64,000 bases of DNA. Source: Kolteria novifilia (lineage in GTDB: Bacteria > Planctomycetota > Planctomycetia > Kolteriales > Kolteriaceae). The DNA is taken from the NCBI GenBank assembly GCA_007748055.1, contig CP036279.1:6882001-6946000 (forward strand), given 5' to 3'. Below are positions 1-7,540 of this stretch, one piece after another; the stretch's first letter is position 1; each line of letters begins with the position of its first letter. The notes below the pieces were generated by a model. It made no database searches. It worked only from the letters and a program-made list of their open reading frames with translations, and was not told the DNA's origin. Position numbers and translations under genes: made by a program.

Positions 1-1422
1 TACCCCAAACCCGGCTGGTCGGAGCAGGAGCCCGAGGATTGGTGGCAGGCCTCCAAGGCGACCATCCGCCAGCTCGTCAAGAAAGCCAAGCTCAAGGCGG
101 CCGACGTCAAGGGGATTGGCCTCTCGGGCCAGATGCACGGCTCCGTCTTCCTCGACCGCAAGGACATGGTCCTTCGCCCCGCCCTGCTCTGGAACGATCA
201 ACGCACCGGCGAGGAATGCGCCGAGATCGAAAGCCGCGCCGGCGGCCGCGCCGAGTTGCTCCGGCTCGTCGCCAATCCCGCCCTGACCGGCTTCACCGCC
301 CCGAAGATCCTTTGGCTTCGAAACCACGAACCGAAGGTCTTCGATAAAGTCCGCAAGGTGCTCCTTCCCAAGGACTACGTCCGCTTTCGACTCACCGGCG
401 AGTACGCGACCGAGGTCAGCGACGCGTCGGGCACGCTACTCCTGGATGTCGCCGGCCGTCAATGGTCGCGTCCCCTGCTGGAGAAGCTCGAACTCGATCC
501 CGATCTATTGCCCACGTGCTACGAGTCCGAGGAGATCAGCGGATCCCTGACCGTTCAAGTCGCCAAGGAAGTCGGGCTCGCCCCAGGGACTCCCGTCGTG
601 GGCGGCGGCGGCGACCAAGCCGCGGGAGCCGTCGGCAACGGCATCGTCAGCCGAGGCGTCATCTCCGCGACCATGGGCACCAGCGGCGTCGTCTTCGCCC
701 ATAGCGACACTGTCGAGACCGACCCGGAAGGCCGGCTGCACACCTTCTGCCACGCAGTTCGCGGCAAGTGGCACGTCATGGGAGTCATTCTCTCGGCGGG
801 CGGCAGCTTGCAGTGGTATCGCAACGAACTCGGGGACTACAGCGTCTCGCGAGCCAAACGCAAGAAGGTCGATCCCTACCAGATCCTCACCGCCGAAGCG
901 GCCGAAGCCCCTCCCGGCTCGGAAGGTCTCTTCTTCCTCCCCTACCTGACCGGCGAACGGACGCCGCACGCCGATCCGCATGCCCGCGGCGCCTGGATCG
1001 GACTGACCCCGCGCCACGGCCGGGCCCATATGGTTCGTTCGCTCATGGAAGGGGCGACCTACGCGATGAAGGATTCGCTCGAGTTGATCAAAGGACTCGG
1101 AATTCCCGTCGAAGAGATCCGGGTCTCCGGCGGCGGCGCCCGCAGCCCCTTCTGGCGACAGCTTCAAGCCGACATCTACGGTCAGCCGGTCCGGACGATC
1201 AACGCCGAGGAGGGCCCCGCCTACGGGGTCGCGCTACTTGCCGCCGTCGGCACCGGGCACTTTAAGAGCGTGCCGGAGATCTGCGATCGGGTCATCCGGA
1301 CCGTCCGCAAGTCGAGCCCCAAGAAGAAGGCCGCGGCGATGTACGAGAAATGCTATCCCGAGTTCGGGAACCTCTACCGCTCGCTCAAAGGCGACTTCGC
1401 CACCATCTCCACCCTGACGTGA
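1..1422 (+). CDS. xylB: xylulokinase, 5' end cut by window
   Basis: FGGY-family sugar kinase that would phosphorylate D-xylulose to xylulose 5-phosphate in the cytoplasm. The frame is open from base 1, so the true start lies upstream; 473 residues are visible, and the N-terminal phosphate-binding DxGT segment is missing off the edge. The first visible residues include [12 protein letters not shown], then GLSGQMHG near codons 40-47, which is diagnostic of xylulokinase. The glycine-rich [11 protein letters not shown] holds the likely catalytic Asp at codon 205. The adenosine-binding [10 protein letters not shown] lies near codons 374-383. The gene stops at TGA 1420-1422 and is followed by repeats. 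Another FGGY kinase is possible but the SGQMHG motif argues for XylB. Confidence 0.92.
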   Translation, partial: YPKPGWSEQEPEDWWQASKATIRQLVKKAKLKAADVKGIGLSGQMHGSVFLDRKDMVLRPALLWNDQRTGEECAEIESRAGGRAELLRLVANPALTGFTAPKILWLRNHEPKVFDKVRKVLLPKDYVRFRLTGEYATEVSDASGTLLLDVAGRQWSRPLLEKLELDPDLLPTCYESEEISGSLTVQVAKEVGLAPGTPVVGGGGDQAAGAVGNGIVSRGVISATMGTSGVVFAHSDTVETDPEGRLHTFCHAVRGKWHVMGVILSAGGSLQWYRNELGDYSVSRAKRKKVDPYQILTAEAAEAPPGSEGLFFLPYLTGERTPHADPHARGAWIGLTPRHGRAHMVRSLMEGATYAMKDSLELIKGLGIPVEEIRVSGGGARSPFWRQLQADIYGQPVRTINAEEGPAYGVALLAAVGTGHFKSVPEICDRVIRTVRKSSPKKKAAAMYEKCYPEFGNLYRSLKGDFATISTLT

Positions 1423-1446
1423 TCGCCGCCCGTGACTCGCGTCAGG

Positions 1447-1589
1447 CAATAGCCTGACCTACAGGGCCAATCTCGTGTCAGGTTCTTCTCACCTCTCCTT
1501 GGGGAGAGGTCGGCGAACGCAGTGAGCCGGGTGAGGGAGATTCCCGTCCGGAAAGACAAGGGTGACTTTCGAAGACAAATCCCCTCACC
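1447..1589. repeat. 143-bp dispersed repeat, copy 1
   Basis: Nearly identical to 1659-1801 in the same orientation; only a few bases differ near the start (AATCTCGTG versus AGACTCGCG). It contains the stem CCTCTCC-TTGG-GGAGAGG. Its reverse complement shares a long core with the 118-bp tandem units at 28912-29374, so the two loci belong to one repeat family. Confidence 0.9.
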
Positions 1590-1658
1590 CCTAACCCCTC
1601 TCCCGACCGGGAGAGGAGGACAAGAGGCCTTTTCCCACCGGGAGATGGGAAACCTCGG

Positions 1659-1801
1659 CAATAGCCTGACCTACAGGGCCAGACTCGCGTCAGGTTCTTC
1701 TCACCTCTCCTTGGGGAGAGGTCGGCGAACGCAGTGAGCCGGGTGAGGGAGATTCCCGTCCGGAAAGACAAGGGTGACTTTCGAAGACAAATCCCCTCAC
1801 C
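1659..1801. repeat. 143-bp dispersed repeat, copy 2
   Basis: Second direct copy of the 1447-1589 repeat, separated from it by about 70 bp that carries another inverted repeat (CCTCTCCC-GACC-GGGAGAGG, near 1597-1618). The two copies have hardly diverged, which points to recent duplication or gene conversion. Confidence 0.9.
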
Positions 1802-1869
1802 ACTCAGCCCACCGGGAGATGGGGACAAGAGGCCTTTTCCGAAGGGGAGATGGGGACAAGAGCTCACGC

Positions 1870-2886
1870 TCACAGCAGCGCGGTGGTCTCGGGGAAGCCG
1901 AACATCAGGTTGAAGTTCTGCACCGCCGCGCCCGAGGCCCCCTTGAGGAGGTTGTCCTCGCAGGACATCACGACGGCGCGCTGGCGAACGACCCGGACCG
2001 TCACATCGAGGAAGTTGCTGCCGACGGTGTCCTTCGTCGCGGGCAGGTGCTCGATGACCCGCACGAAGGGCTTGCCGCGATAGAAATCCCGAAAGATCTC
2101 CAGCAGTTGCTTCTCGTCGACCGTCCGTTGCAGCGGGGCGTAGGAGGTCGTGAAGATCCCGCGATCCATGGGGATCAAGTGGGGCGTGAAGATCACTTCG
2201 ACCCCGGTGCCGCTGACATCCGAGAGGATCTGCTCGATCTCGGGCGTATGCCGGTGCCAGCCGACGTTGTAGGCTTCAACGTTCTCGTTGCATTCGGGGA
2301 AGTGCGTCATCAGCTTCGGTGTGCGTCCGGCCCCGGTCACCCCACTCTTGCTGTCGACAATGATGCCCTTCGGGTCGATCAAATCCCCCGCCGCCAACAG
2401 CGGAGCAAGCCCCAGAATCGCCGACGTCGGGTAGCAGCCCGGATTGGCGATCAGGCGAGCCTTGGAGATCTCGTCGGCCCATAGTTCGGGCAGGCCGTAG
2501 ACCGCGTGTTCGAGGTTCTCGGTGTCGGCATGGCTGGCGCCATACCACTCGGCGTAGACGTTCGGGTCGCGAAGCCGGTAGTCCGCGCTCAAGTCAATCA
2601 CGCGAACGCCGCGAGCCAACAGGTCTCGCACCGCCGCCATGCTCGCTCCGTGGGGCAGCGCGCAGAAGACGCACTGGGCCTTCGCCGCGATCGTGTCGGG
2701 ATCGAAGGGCTCGCAGCGAAGATCGAGACGGCCGGTCAGCGACGGATGCACATCCGCCATCGCCGGTTGCTCCTCGTCGCGCGAGGTCACGGCGACCACC
2801 CGAGCATTCGGATGCCGGAGAAGGATTTTAGCTAGTTCCAGCGCCGTGTAGCCGGAAGCACCGAGAATGGCGACATCGATCGTCAC
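1870..2886 (-). CDS. argC: N-acetyl-gamma-glutamyl-phosphate reductase
   Basis: NADPH-dependent reductase of arginine biosynthesis; it converts N-acetylglutamyl phosphate to N-acetylglutamate semialdehyde in the cytoplasm. The 338-residue length is normal for the family. The nucleotide-binding motif GASGYT is at residues 9-14 and the catalytic Cys is C151 in NPGCYPTS. The start is GTG at 2886, preceded by AGAGGAGA about ten bases upstream. No other arg gene is adjacent, so it seems to be transcribed alone. Identification is secure from the two motifs and overall length. Confidence 0.95.
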   Translation of the reverse strand: MTIDVAILGASGYTALELAKILLRHPNARVVAVTSRDEEQPAMADVHPSLTGRLDLRCEPFDPDTIAAKAQCVFCALPHGASMAAVRDLLARGVRVIDLSADYRLRDPNVYAEWYGASHADTENLEHAVYGLPELWADEISKARLIANPGCYPTSAILGLAPLLAAGDLIDPKGIIVDSKSGVTGAGRTPKLMTHFPECNENVEAYNVGWHRHTPEIEQILSDVSGTGVEVIFTPHLIPMDRGIFTTSYAPLQRTVDEKQLLEIFRDFYRGKPFVRVIEHLPATKDTVGSNFLDVTVRVVRQRAVVMSCEDNLLKGASGAAVQNFNLMFGFPETTALL

Positions 2887-3228
2887 GGGTCACGAATCTC
2901 CTCTATCGAAGCAGCATCCACCACGTCGGCTTCGCGCCGATGCTGCTTTTCTTATCGCGAGCGGGCCTCGATCACCAAGACTCTTCGGCGAAGAGTTTGC
3001 GATCCCCGCTCCCCAGGCGTTATCATACACCCTGAAACAACGTTGATCCTCGGGAAGCAATTCGCGAGGATCAAGCCCCGGCGTCATTTCGTAAGCCAGG
3101 TCCACTTAGGGTGTTGCGAACTCGCGTCGTTGGTCGGCTCCGCCGCCGGACTCGCGACACCCCAGACGTTCGGCATCCGTCGAACGTGGCTCCCCGAGAG
3201 CCGAGGACCGACAAGGGTGGGTACGTTC

Positions 3229-4017
3229 GTGTCGGCACCGGAACTCCACAAGTTGGATCCCAAGGAGACCGCATCCAGCGAGCCAGCTCCCAGGAGGACA
3301 TCCGCCGGGGGAAACTGGTTCGCCACGGGAATCGCGGGCATCCTGGTTCTCGCGGGTGCCGTCACCTTTGCCGCCAGGGCCCAGTCGGGCGAATGGGCGA
3401 GCGGAGCCACGGAGCTGTTGACCTGGTCAGCCCTGGGCGGGATTGCGTACGTCGTCATGAACGCGCTGGAGCGCGCTCTGGCGTGCTGGACTCGCTCCCT
3501 CGAGCGGCAACCGGACCAGTCGCCGACGCCGTTCCAGCTCGACCTGATCTCCGAACTGGAGCAGCTTCGCGAAGCGATCGTCGACTTGGCGCATGCGGAG
3601 CGGCCCTCACGGTCAACACCCGTGAATTTGGAGCATCTCTCTTCGGAAGAACTGCGCGAACGGCTCGAATCGGCCGAGGAACTTGGCGAGATCGACGAAG
3701 TGCTCGAGGCTCGCACGTTCCTCGCCAGGAAGCTCTCCGCAGCCGATCGCGAGAAGCTCGATCGCGAGGTCTCGACGTGGTGCGCCGGCCATCTCGAACG
3801 TGAACTGCGCGCTGGGCGAGCTGTTCAAGTCTTGCCGGCGCTCCAGCGAGCGATCGATGAATTGGGAGACCGCGAGGCGATGACTCCCCTGCGCGAAGCG
3901 TTTCCGACGATCAAGATGAGTGCCGAAATCGCGATTCAGGCGAAGGGCGGCCCAACCGGCCCCGAACCGATCGACCCCGACGCGAACGGGACCGGCGTTT
4001 TCGATCCTTTTCTCTAG
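3229..4017 (+). CDS. membrane protein of unknown function with helical tail
   Basis: Not recognised. From GTG 3229 the protein has 262 residues. Two hydrophobic segments lie near residues 27-47 (FATGIAGILVLAGAVTFAA) and 60-80 (LLTWSALGGIAYVVMNA); the rest is Glu/Arg/Leu-rich and probably helical or coiled coil, on the cytoplasmic side if both segments span the membrane. I chose GTG 3229 because AAGGGTGG stands eight bases before it. The frame stays open upstream to TTG 3043, and GTG 3217 is also possible, but the extra residues do not look protein-like. The next gene starts 190 bp downstream on the same strand. Confidence 0.6.
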   Translation: MSAPELHKLDPKETASSEPAPRRTSAGGNWFATGIAGILVLAGAVTFAARAQSGEWASGATELLTWSALGGIAYVVMNALERALACWTRSLERQPDQSPTPFQLDLISELEQLREAIVDLAHAERPSRSTPVNLEHLSSEELRERLESAEELGEIDEVLEARTFLARKLSAADREKLDREVSTWCAGHLERELRAGRAVQVLPALQRAIDELGDREAMTPLREAFPTIKMSAEIAIQAKGGPTGPEPIDPDANGTGVFDPFL

Positions 4018-4206
4018 CGCTAACGCGGCCGACGCGAGAAAACGCCCCTCGCGACCCGAAGGATCGTCACAACTCGATCAACGCGCCCAATGGGCTGGTC
4101 TCAGACGCCGTCGCAACCGGGCAACCAGGCGGCGCCTCGATGATGTAGGTGGTATGCTAGTAGACACGTGGATCCGCACGCGCATCCAATCCGGGAGGAG
4201 ATGGCG

Positions 4207-5586
4207 ATGAGACGAGCAGGGACGGTAGTCGGACTTTGGATTCTGTGCCTGTCGACGGCAAGCGTCGGCCAAGCCCAACCCAACGTCAACGGTCCCCGTC
4301 TGCCAAGCGCCCGCAAGCTCGCTCGCCTGGAGATGACCGAGGAGTGGACCGCTCGCCTCGGCGGCCGGCGCGGCCTCGAGCAGATCAACGCACTCTATGT
4401 CGACGAGGGAATGGTCTTCCTCTCCACCACCGAGGGCGGGCTCCACTGCGTCGACGCCAACACCGGCCAACACCTTTGGACCACAAAAGTCTCCCGGTCG
4501 GGTTACCCGGTCAATCGCCCCACGGTCGCCGAGGATCGCATCTTCGTCGCCAGCGGCGTCGAGTTGCTGGAACTCGATCGCTCCACCGGCCGTGTCCTGC
4601 ACCGCAAGCCGCTGCAATCGTTCACCACCGCGGGCCCCGCGCTGGCCGGCAACGTCCTCTTCTGCGAGACCGCCGACCACCGGATGAGCGCCTTCAACCT
4701 CAAGCCCACCGAAACGTATAAGTTCACTCGTTGGCCACGGCTGTGGTTCTTCCAAGCGAAGAGCGACCTCTTCTGCGCCCCCGTCGTTCGCCAGAACGTC
4801 GTCGCGCTGTTGACCGGGGAAGGGACTCTCTACGCCTTCGCCGGCGGTCAACGCCGGCTCCTCTATCGCTATGTCACGGGTTCCCCCACCCGGTCGCCGC
4901 TCGCCTCGTTCAAGGACATGGCCTACTTCGGATCGGACAACACCTCGGTCTACGCGTTGGATCTCGCCAAGCAGGGCGAAACGGTCTGGCGCTATCGGGC
5001 AAGTTATCCCGTCGAGCAGAAAGTCCTCGCCCTCGAAAAGGACGTGTTCATCGTGCCGGTCAGTTCCGGCCTGCACTGCGTCGACGCCCAAACCGGAGAA
5101 GCTCGCTGGGTCAATCCGGAGATGACCCGCGTCCTGGGCGCCAGTCCCGATCGCGTTTTCGCCTACGATCGCGCCGGCGACCTCGCCATTCTCTCGCGCG
5201 AGGATGGTCGCACGATCGGCACGCTTCCCCTCGCCGACTTCACGGTCCCGGTCGACAACCAGCACAACGATCGTCTCTACATGGCGACGCCGGATGGGGT
5301 GGTCATTTGCTTGCGAGAGAGCGCCCGACCCGAGCCCCATCTTCACGCGGCGGACAAGATCGACCTGGTGCCCGAAGCGATGGCGGGCGATGGCCCCTCC
5401 GCGGGCGAACAGGCCATCCAGCAGGAGCAGCGGCGCAAGAAGGCTTCCTCCTTCTTCGGCAACGACGACACCCCCGAGCCGGCCGAGCCCAAGTCTTCCG
5501 GCGGCAGCATGTTCGACGAGCCCGAAGAAAAGAAAGAGATGAAGAAAGAAGAGCCCAAGCGTCGCAGCCTCTTCGACGACTTCTGA
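4207..5586 (+). CDS. secreted PQQ-type beta-propeller protein
   Basis: A 459-residue exported protein. A signal peptide is visible (MRRAGTVVGLWILCLSTASV, with cleavage expected near AQA). The body has repeated blades such as GGLHCVDANTGQHLW, SGVELLELDRSTGRVLHR and SGLHCVDAQTGEARW, the pattern of the PQQ-like/outer-membrane-assembly BamB propeller fold. The last 70 residues are low-complexity and rich in Pro, Glu, Lys and Ser. I chose ATG 4207 because GGAGGAG sits six bases upstream; ATG 4201 abuts that site and is too close. It probably acts in the periplasm as a binding or scaffold protein; no enzyme activity can be assigned. Codon use matches its neighbours. Confidence 0.82.
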   Translation: MRRAGTVVGLWILCLSTASVGQAQPNVNGPRLPSARKLARLEMTEEWTARLGGRRGLEQINALYVDEGMVFLSTTEGGLHCVDANTGQHLWTTKVSRSGYPVNRPTVAEDRIFVASGVELLELDRSTGRVLHRKPLQSFTTAGPALAGNVLFCETADHRMSAFNLKPTETYKFTRWPRLWFFQAKSDLFCAPVVRQNVVALLTGEGTLYAFAGGQRRLLYRYVTGSPTRSPLASFKDMAYFGSDNTSVYALDLAKQGETVWRYRASYPVEQKVLALEKDVFIVPVSSGLHCVDAQTGEARWVNPEMTRVLGASPDRVFAYDRAGDLAILSREDGRTIGTLPLADFTVPVDNQHNDRLYMATPDGVVICLRESARPEPHLHAADKIDLVPEAMAGDGPSAGEQAIQQEQRRKKASSFFGNDDTPEPAEPKSSGGSMFDEPEEKKEMKKEEPKRRSLFDDF

Positions 5587-5978
5587 GAGACAACTTTCTC
5601 ACGAACAACGACCATGAACAACGTGGGGAGTGTCTCTTACCACTCCCACCTTCTTGGGGCGTTCTTACCGCTCCCCCTTGTCCAAGGGCCACTCTTATTG
5701 CTCCCCCTTGTCCAAGGGGGAGAAGGAGGGGGTCTCTTCCTCTCCTCCCCAAGCCAACATCAACGCCCCTTGCCGCGACACTCGCGACGACCCTCACGAT
5801 CGATTCACCCCGAAGCCCCTCCATCGACCGCGCGCGGGAGCCTCGCGCTTCCCATCAAGCCCTCCGCCGACAAACGTCGATGACCGATACAGCAACTTCG
5901 GGGCGAGCGCTCTCCGTCGGCACCTGACGCCGCGCGCCCGCCCCGCCACGAATCGACCTCAGTGAAGGAGCGTGACCC
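5587..5978. other. gene-free stretch with inverted repeats
   Basis: No gene is supported. Near its left end the motif CTCCCCCTTGTCCAAGGG occurs twice (about 5680-5697 and 5701-5718). AAGGAG at about 5962-5967 is the ribosome binding site of the next gene. The open frames here are short, out of phase with each other and rich in Pro and Arg. Confidence 0.6.
5701..5722. repeat. 22-bp inverted repeat, hairpin
   Basis: Perfect 10-bp arms CTCCCCCTTG and CAAGGGGGAG separated by TC. A partial copy (left arm plus CAAGGG) lies just upstream. It could be a REP-like element, or help terminate transcription of the propeller gene that ends at 5586, though no T-run follows. Confidence 0.75.
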
Positions 5979-7133
5979 ATGAACCATGCGCGAATGCTGA
6001 CAGCGATCGGACTGCTGTCGCTTCTTCTCCCGGCCAACCTCGTCGCATCGCCTCGGGTCGTCCCCCTGCACTCCTCGACGATCGCGTCCGAGGTCCCCAA
6101 CTGGTATGAGTTGGGCGTCCTCCCCGGCGACTTCCTCCTCGAGTCGGACTCGGCCCGCGCCATCGTCCTGACCGCCCAAGGCCCCAAAGGTCAGGAGCGC
6201 GCCGGCGGCTGCATGATCCTCGTCGCGGGCAAGGACCCAGTCCTCTACGCGGCTGGTCCCTCGATCGGCTGGAAGGGAGCCAGGCCCCTCCGCCACGGCA
6301 ACACCGTCGGCGTTCGTTTCGATCCGGCGCAACCCTATCAGGGCGAACTGAGCTACACCGTCTCCACCGACGCCGAAGGGGTCGTCGCCTCGACGCGGAT
6401 CGTCAACACCTCCAGCCATCGCCTCGAGTTGCCCATCGTCGATCTTCTCGCGGGCAGCGACGAAACCCACATGGAGCGGCAAGATGGCAAACTCGTCCTG
6501 CTCGACAAGGAGAAGGGCCACGCCGTCATGACCGTCGATCACGGCCAACGCGAATCGAGCGTCGGAAAGGTCGGCGACGGCAACTGGCGACTCGGCATCG
6601 TTTCGGGCGAACCGCTCGCGGGGGTCTTCCGCCGCATGGGACGACGGATCTGGCCCGGCAGCACCAAGACGTGGCAGCCGGTCTCGGCGCAGCGCAATTG
6701 GCCCCGCACGATGCGTGACCGCGAGAGCTGGTTCCGGCTCGATCCGAAGGATCAACGATTGGTCGAACGGCGGCTCATCGTCGCGCCGGAGTACCGCGCG
6801 TCGCAAGAGCTCGCGATCGCCCCGGTGGCAACCGACAACCGCGAGGATGACCAGCCGCGTCACCGGATCGTGGGCAAGCTTCGGGCTCCCGCCTCAATGA
6901 CAACATCGACCGAGCCGGAGATCATGGCCGAGGTGGAAGCGGTCGAAGAAATCGAGGAGTCGCGTTTCGTGCCCGAGTCGGCGATGGAATCGGTCGAGAT
7001 CGCCCCGTCGGATGTCGAGACGCTCGGTCTGCCGCTCCTGATTCCCTCCGCCGACGAGTTGCAATCGGTGCCGACCGAGGAGACGAAGGAAGATACCAAC
7101 AGCGGCCCGCTTTTGATCTTCAGCGAGCCCTAG
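5979..7133 (+). CDS. secreted protein of unknown function
   Basis: Not recognised. The protein has 384 residues. The N-terminus is a signal peptide (MNHARMLTAIGLLSLLLPAN, cleavage near LVAS). The middle, about residues 30-270, alternates short hydrophobic and polar stretches like a beta-rich domain and contains several Trp residues. The last 100 residues are acidic and rich in Glu, Ser and Pro, probably disordered. AAGGAG lies about ten bases before ATG 5979, which supports the start. It follows the propeller gene on the same strand with a 392-bp gap, so shared transcription is uncertain. A strong terminator-like hairpin lies 28 bp after its stop. Confidence 0.72.
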   Translation: MNHARMLTAIGLLSLLLPANLVASPRVVPLHSSTIASEVPNWYELGVLPGDFLLESDSARAIVLTAQGPKGQERAGGCMILVAGKDPVLYAAGPSIGWKGARPLRHGNTVGVRFDPAQPYQGELSYTVSTDAEGVVASTRIVNTSSHRLELPIVDLLAGSDETHMERQDGKLVLLDKEKGHAVMTVDHGQRESSVGKVGDGNWRLGIVSGEPLAGVFRRMGRRIWPGSTKTWQPVSAQRNWPRTMRDRESWFRLDPKDQRLVERRLIVAPEYRASQELAIAPVATDNREDDQPRHRIVGKLRAPASMTTSTEPEIMAEVEAVEEIEESRFVPESAMESVEIAPSDVETLGLPLLIPSADELQSVPTEETKEDTNSGPLLIFSEP

Positions 7134-7161
7134 CAGTCGCCGCGACATCATCGAAACCTCA

Positions 7162-7190
7162 AGCCCTCCGCACGCCGGAGGGCTCTTTCG
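7162..7190 (+). terminator. rho-independent-like terminator
   Basis: Perfect 9-bp arms AGCCCTCCG and CGGAGGGCT with a five-base loop, followed by CTTTCGTTT. It sits just after the stop at 7133. A hairpin with the same stem sequence terminates the sigma-factor gene at 10740-10766. Confidence 0.75.
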
Positions 7191-7229
7191 TTTGAGTCCC
7201 GGTCGTTGATTGCCATCTCTTCCCGTAGG

Positions 7230-7245
7230 TCAGGCCATTGCCTGA
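7230..7245. repeat. short palindrome of the CAGGC..GCCTG family
   Basis: TCAGGC and GCCTGA arms around CATT, preceded by CCCGTAGG. It is related to the larger palindromes at 7471-7489 and 10623-10641 and to the CAGGCAATAGCCTG element at the start of the 143-bp repeats, so it looks like a REP-type family. Confidence 0.6.
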
Positions 7246-7443
7246 CATTCGTTCGCTTCCGGCCTTCCCCGAGCCGCGAAGCAGCGCCATCGCGTAGCCG
7301 CGGATGTGAGTCCGGGGTAAACCATCAGCCACCAATCCCCGAACTCTGAAGAAACGATACCTTCCGCATCCCGCCGATGCCGTCCCTTCAGGACGACGAA
7401 CCTATTGGTCCTCTATTTCCTGGGGCTCACGCCACCAGGCGGC

Positions 7444-7497
7444 GCCATGCCGTCGCGACTCTTCGAAGATGGCAGGCAAATTGCCTGCCCTACGGGA
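7444..7497. repeat. direct repeat downstream of the cation ATPase gene
   Basis: Begins GCCATGCCGTCGCGACTCTT and ends in a near-perfect palindrome, GGCAGGCAA / TTGCCTGCC around one base at 7471-7489, then CTACGGGA. A same-orientation copy lies at 10588-10650, on the other side of the ATPase gene. The remaining 7191-7443 has no credible gene. Confidence 0.75.
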
Positions 7498-7540
7498 CTA
7501 CCGGACTGACGACGCCTCCCGGAATTCTCCCGATGCTCGA

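Larger units (their letters stand above)
1423..1869. other. gene-free repeat region between xylB and argC
   Basis: No credible gene is seen. The stretch is mostly two direct copies of a 143-bp repeat plus short inverted repeats built on CCTCTCC..GGAGAGG and on CAGGCAATAGCCTG. The open frames that cross it are carried by the repeats and have no protein-like features. Both flanking genes end here (xylB from the left, argC from the right), so it is a convergent intergenic region. Confidence 0.7.

Noticed and set aside
4078-5346. Long minus-strand frame opposite the beta-propeller gene
   Set aside because: Antisense shadow of a gene with clear signal peptide and propeller repeats on the plus strand.
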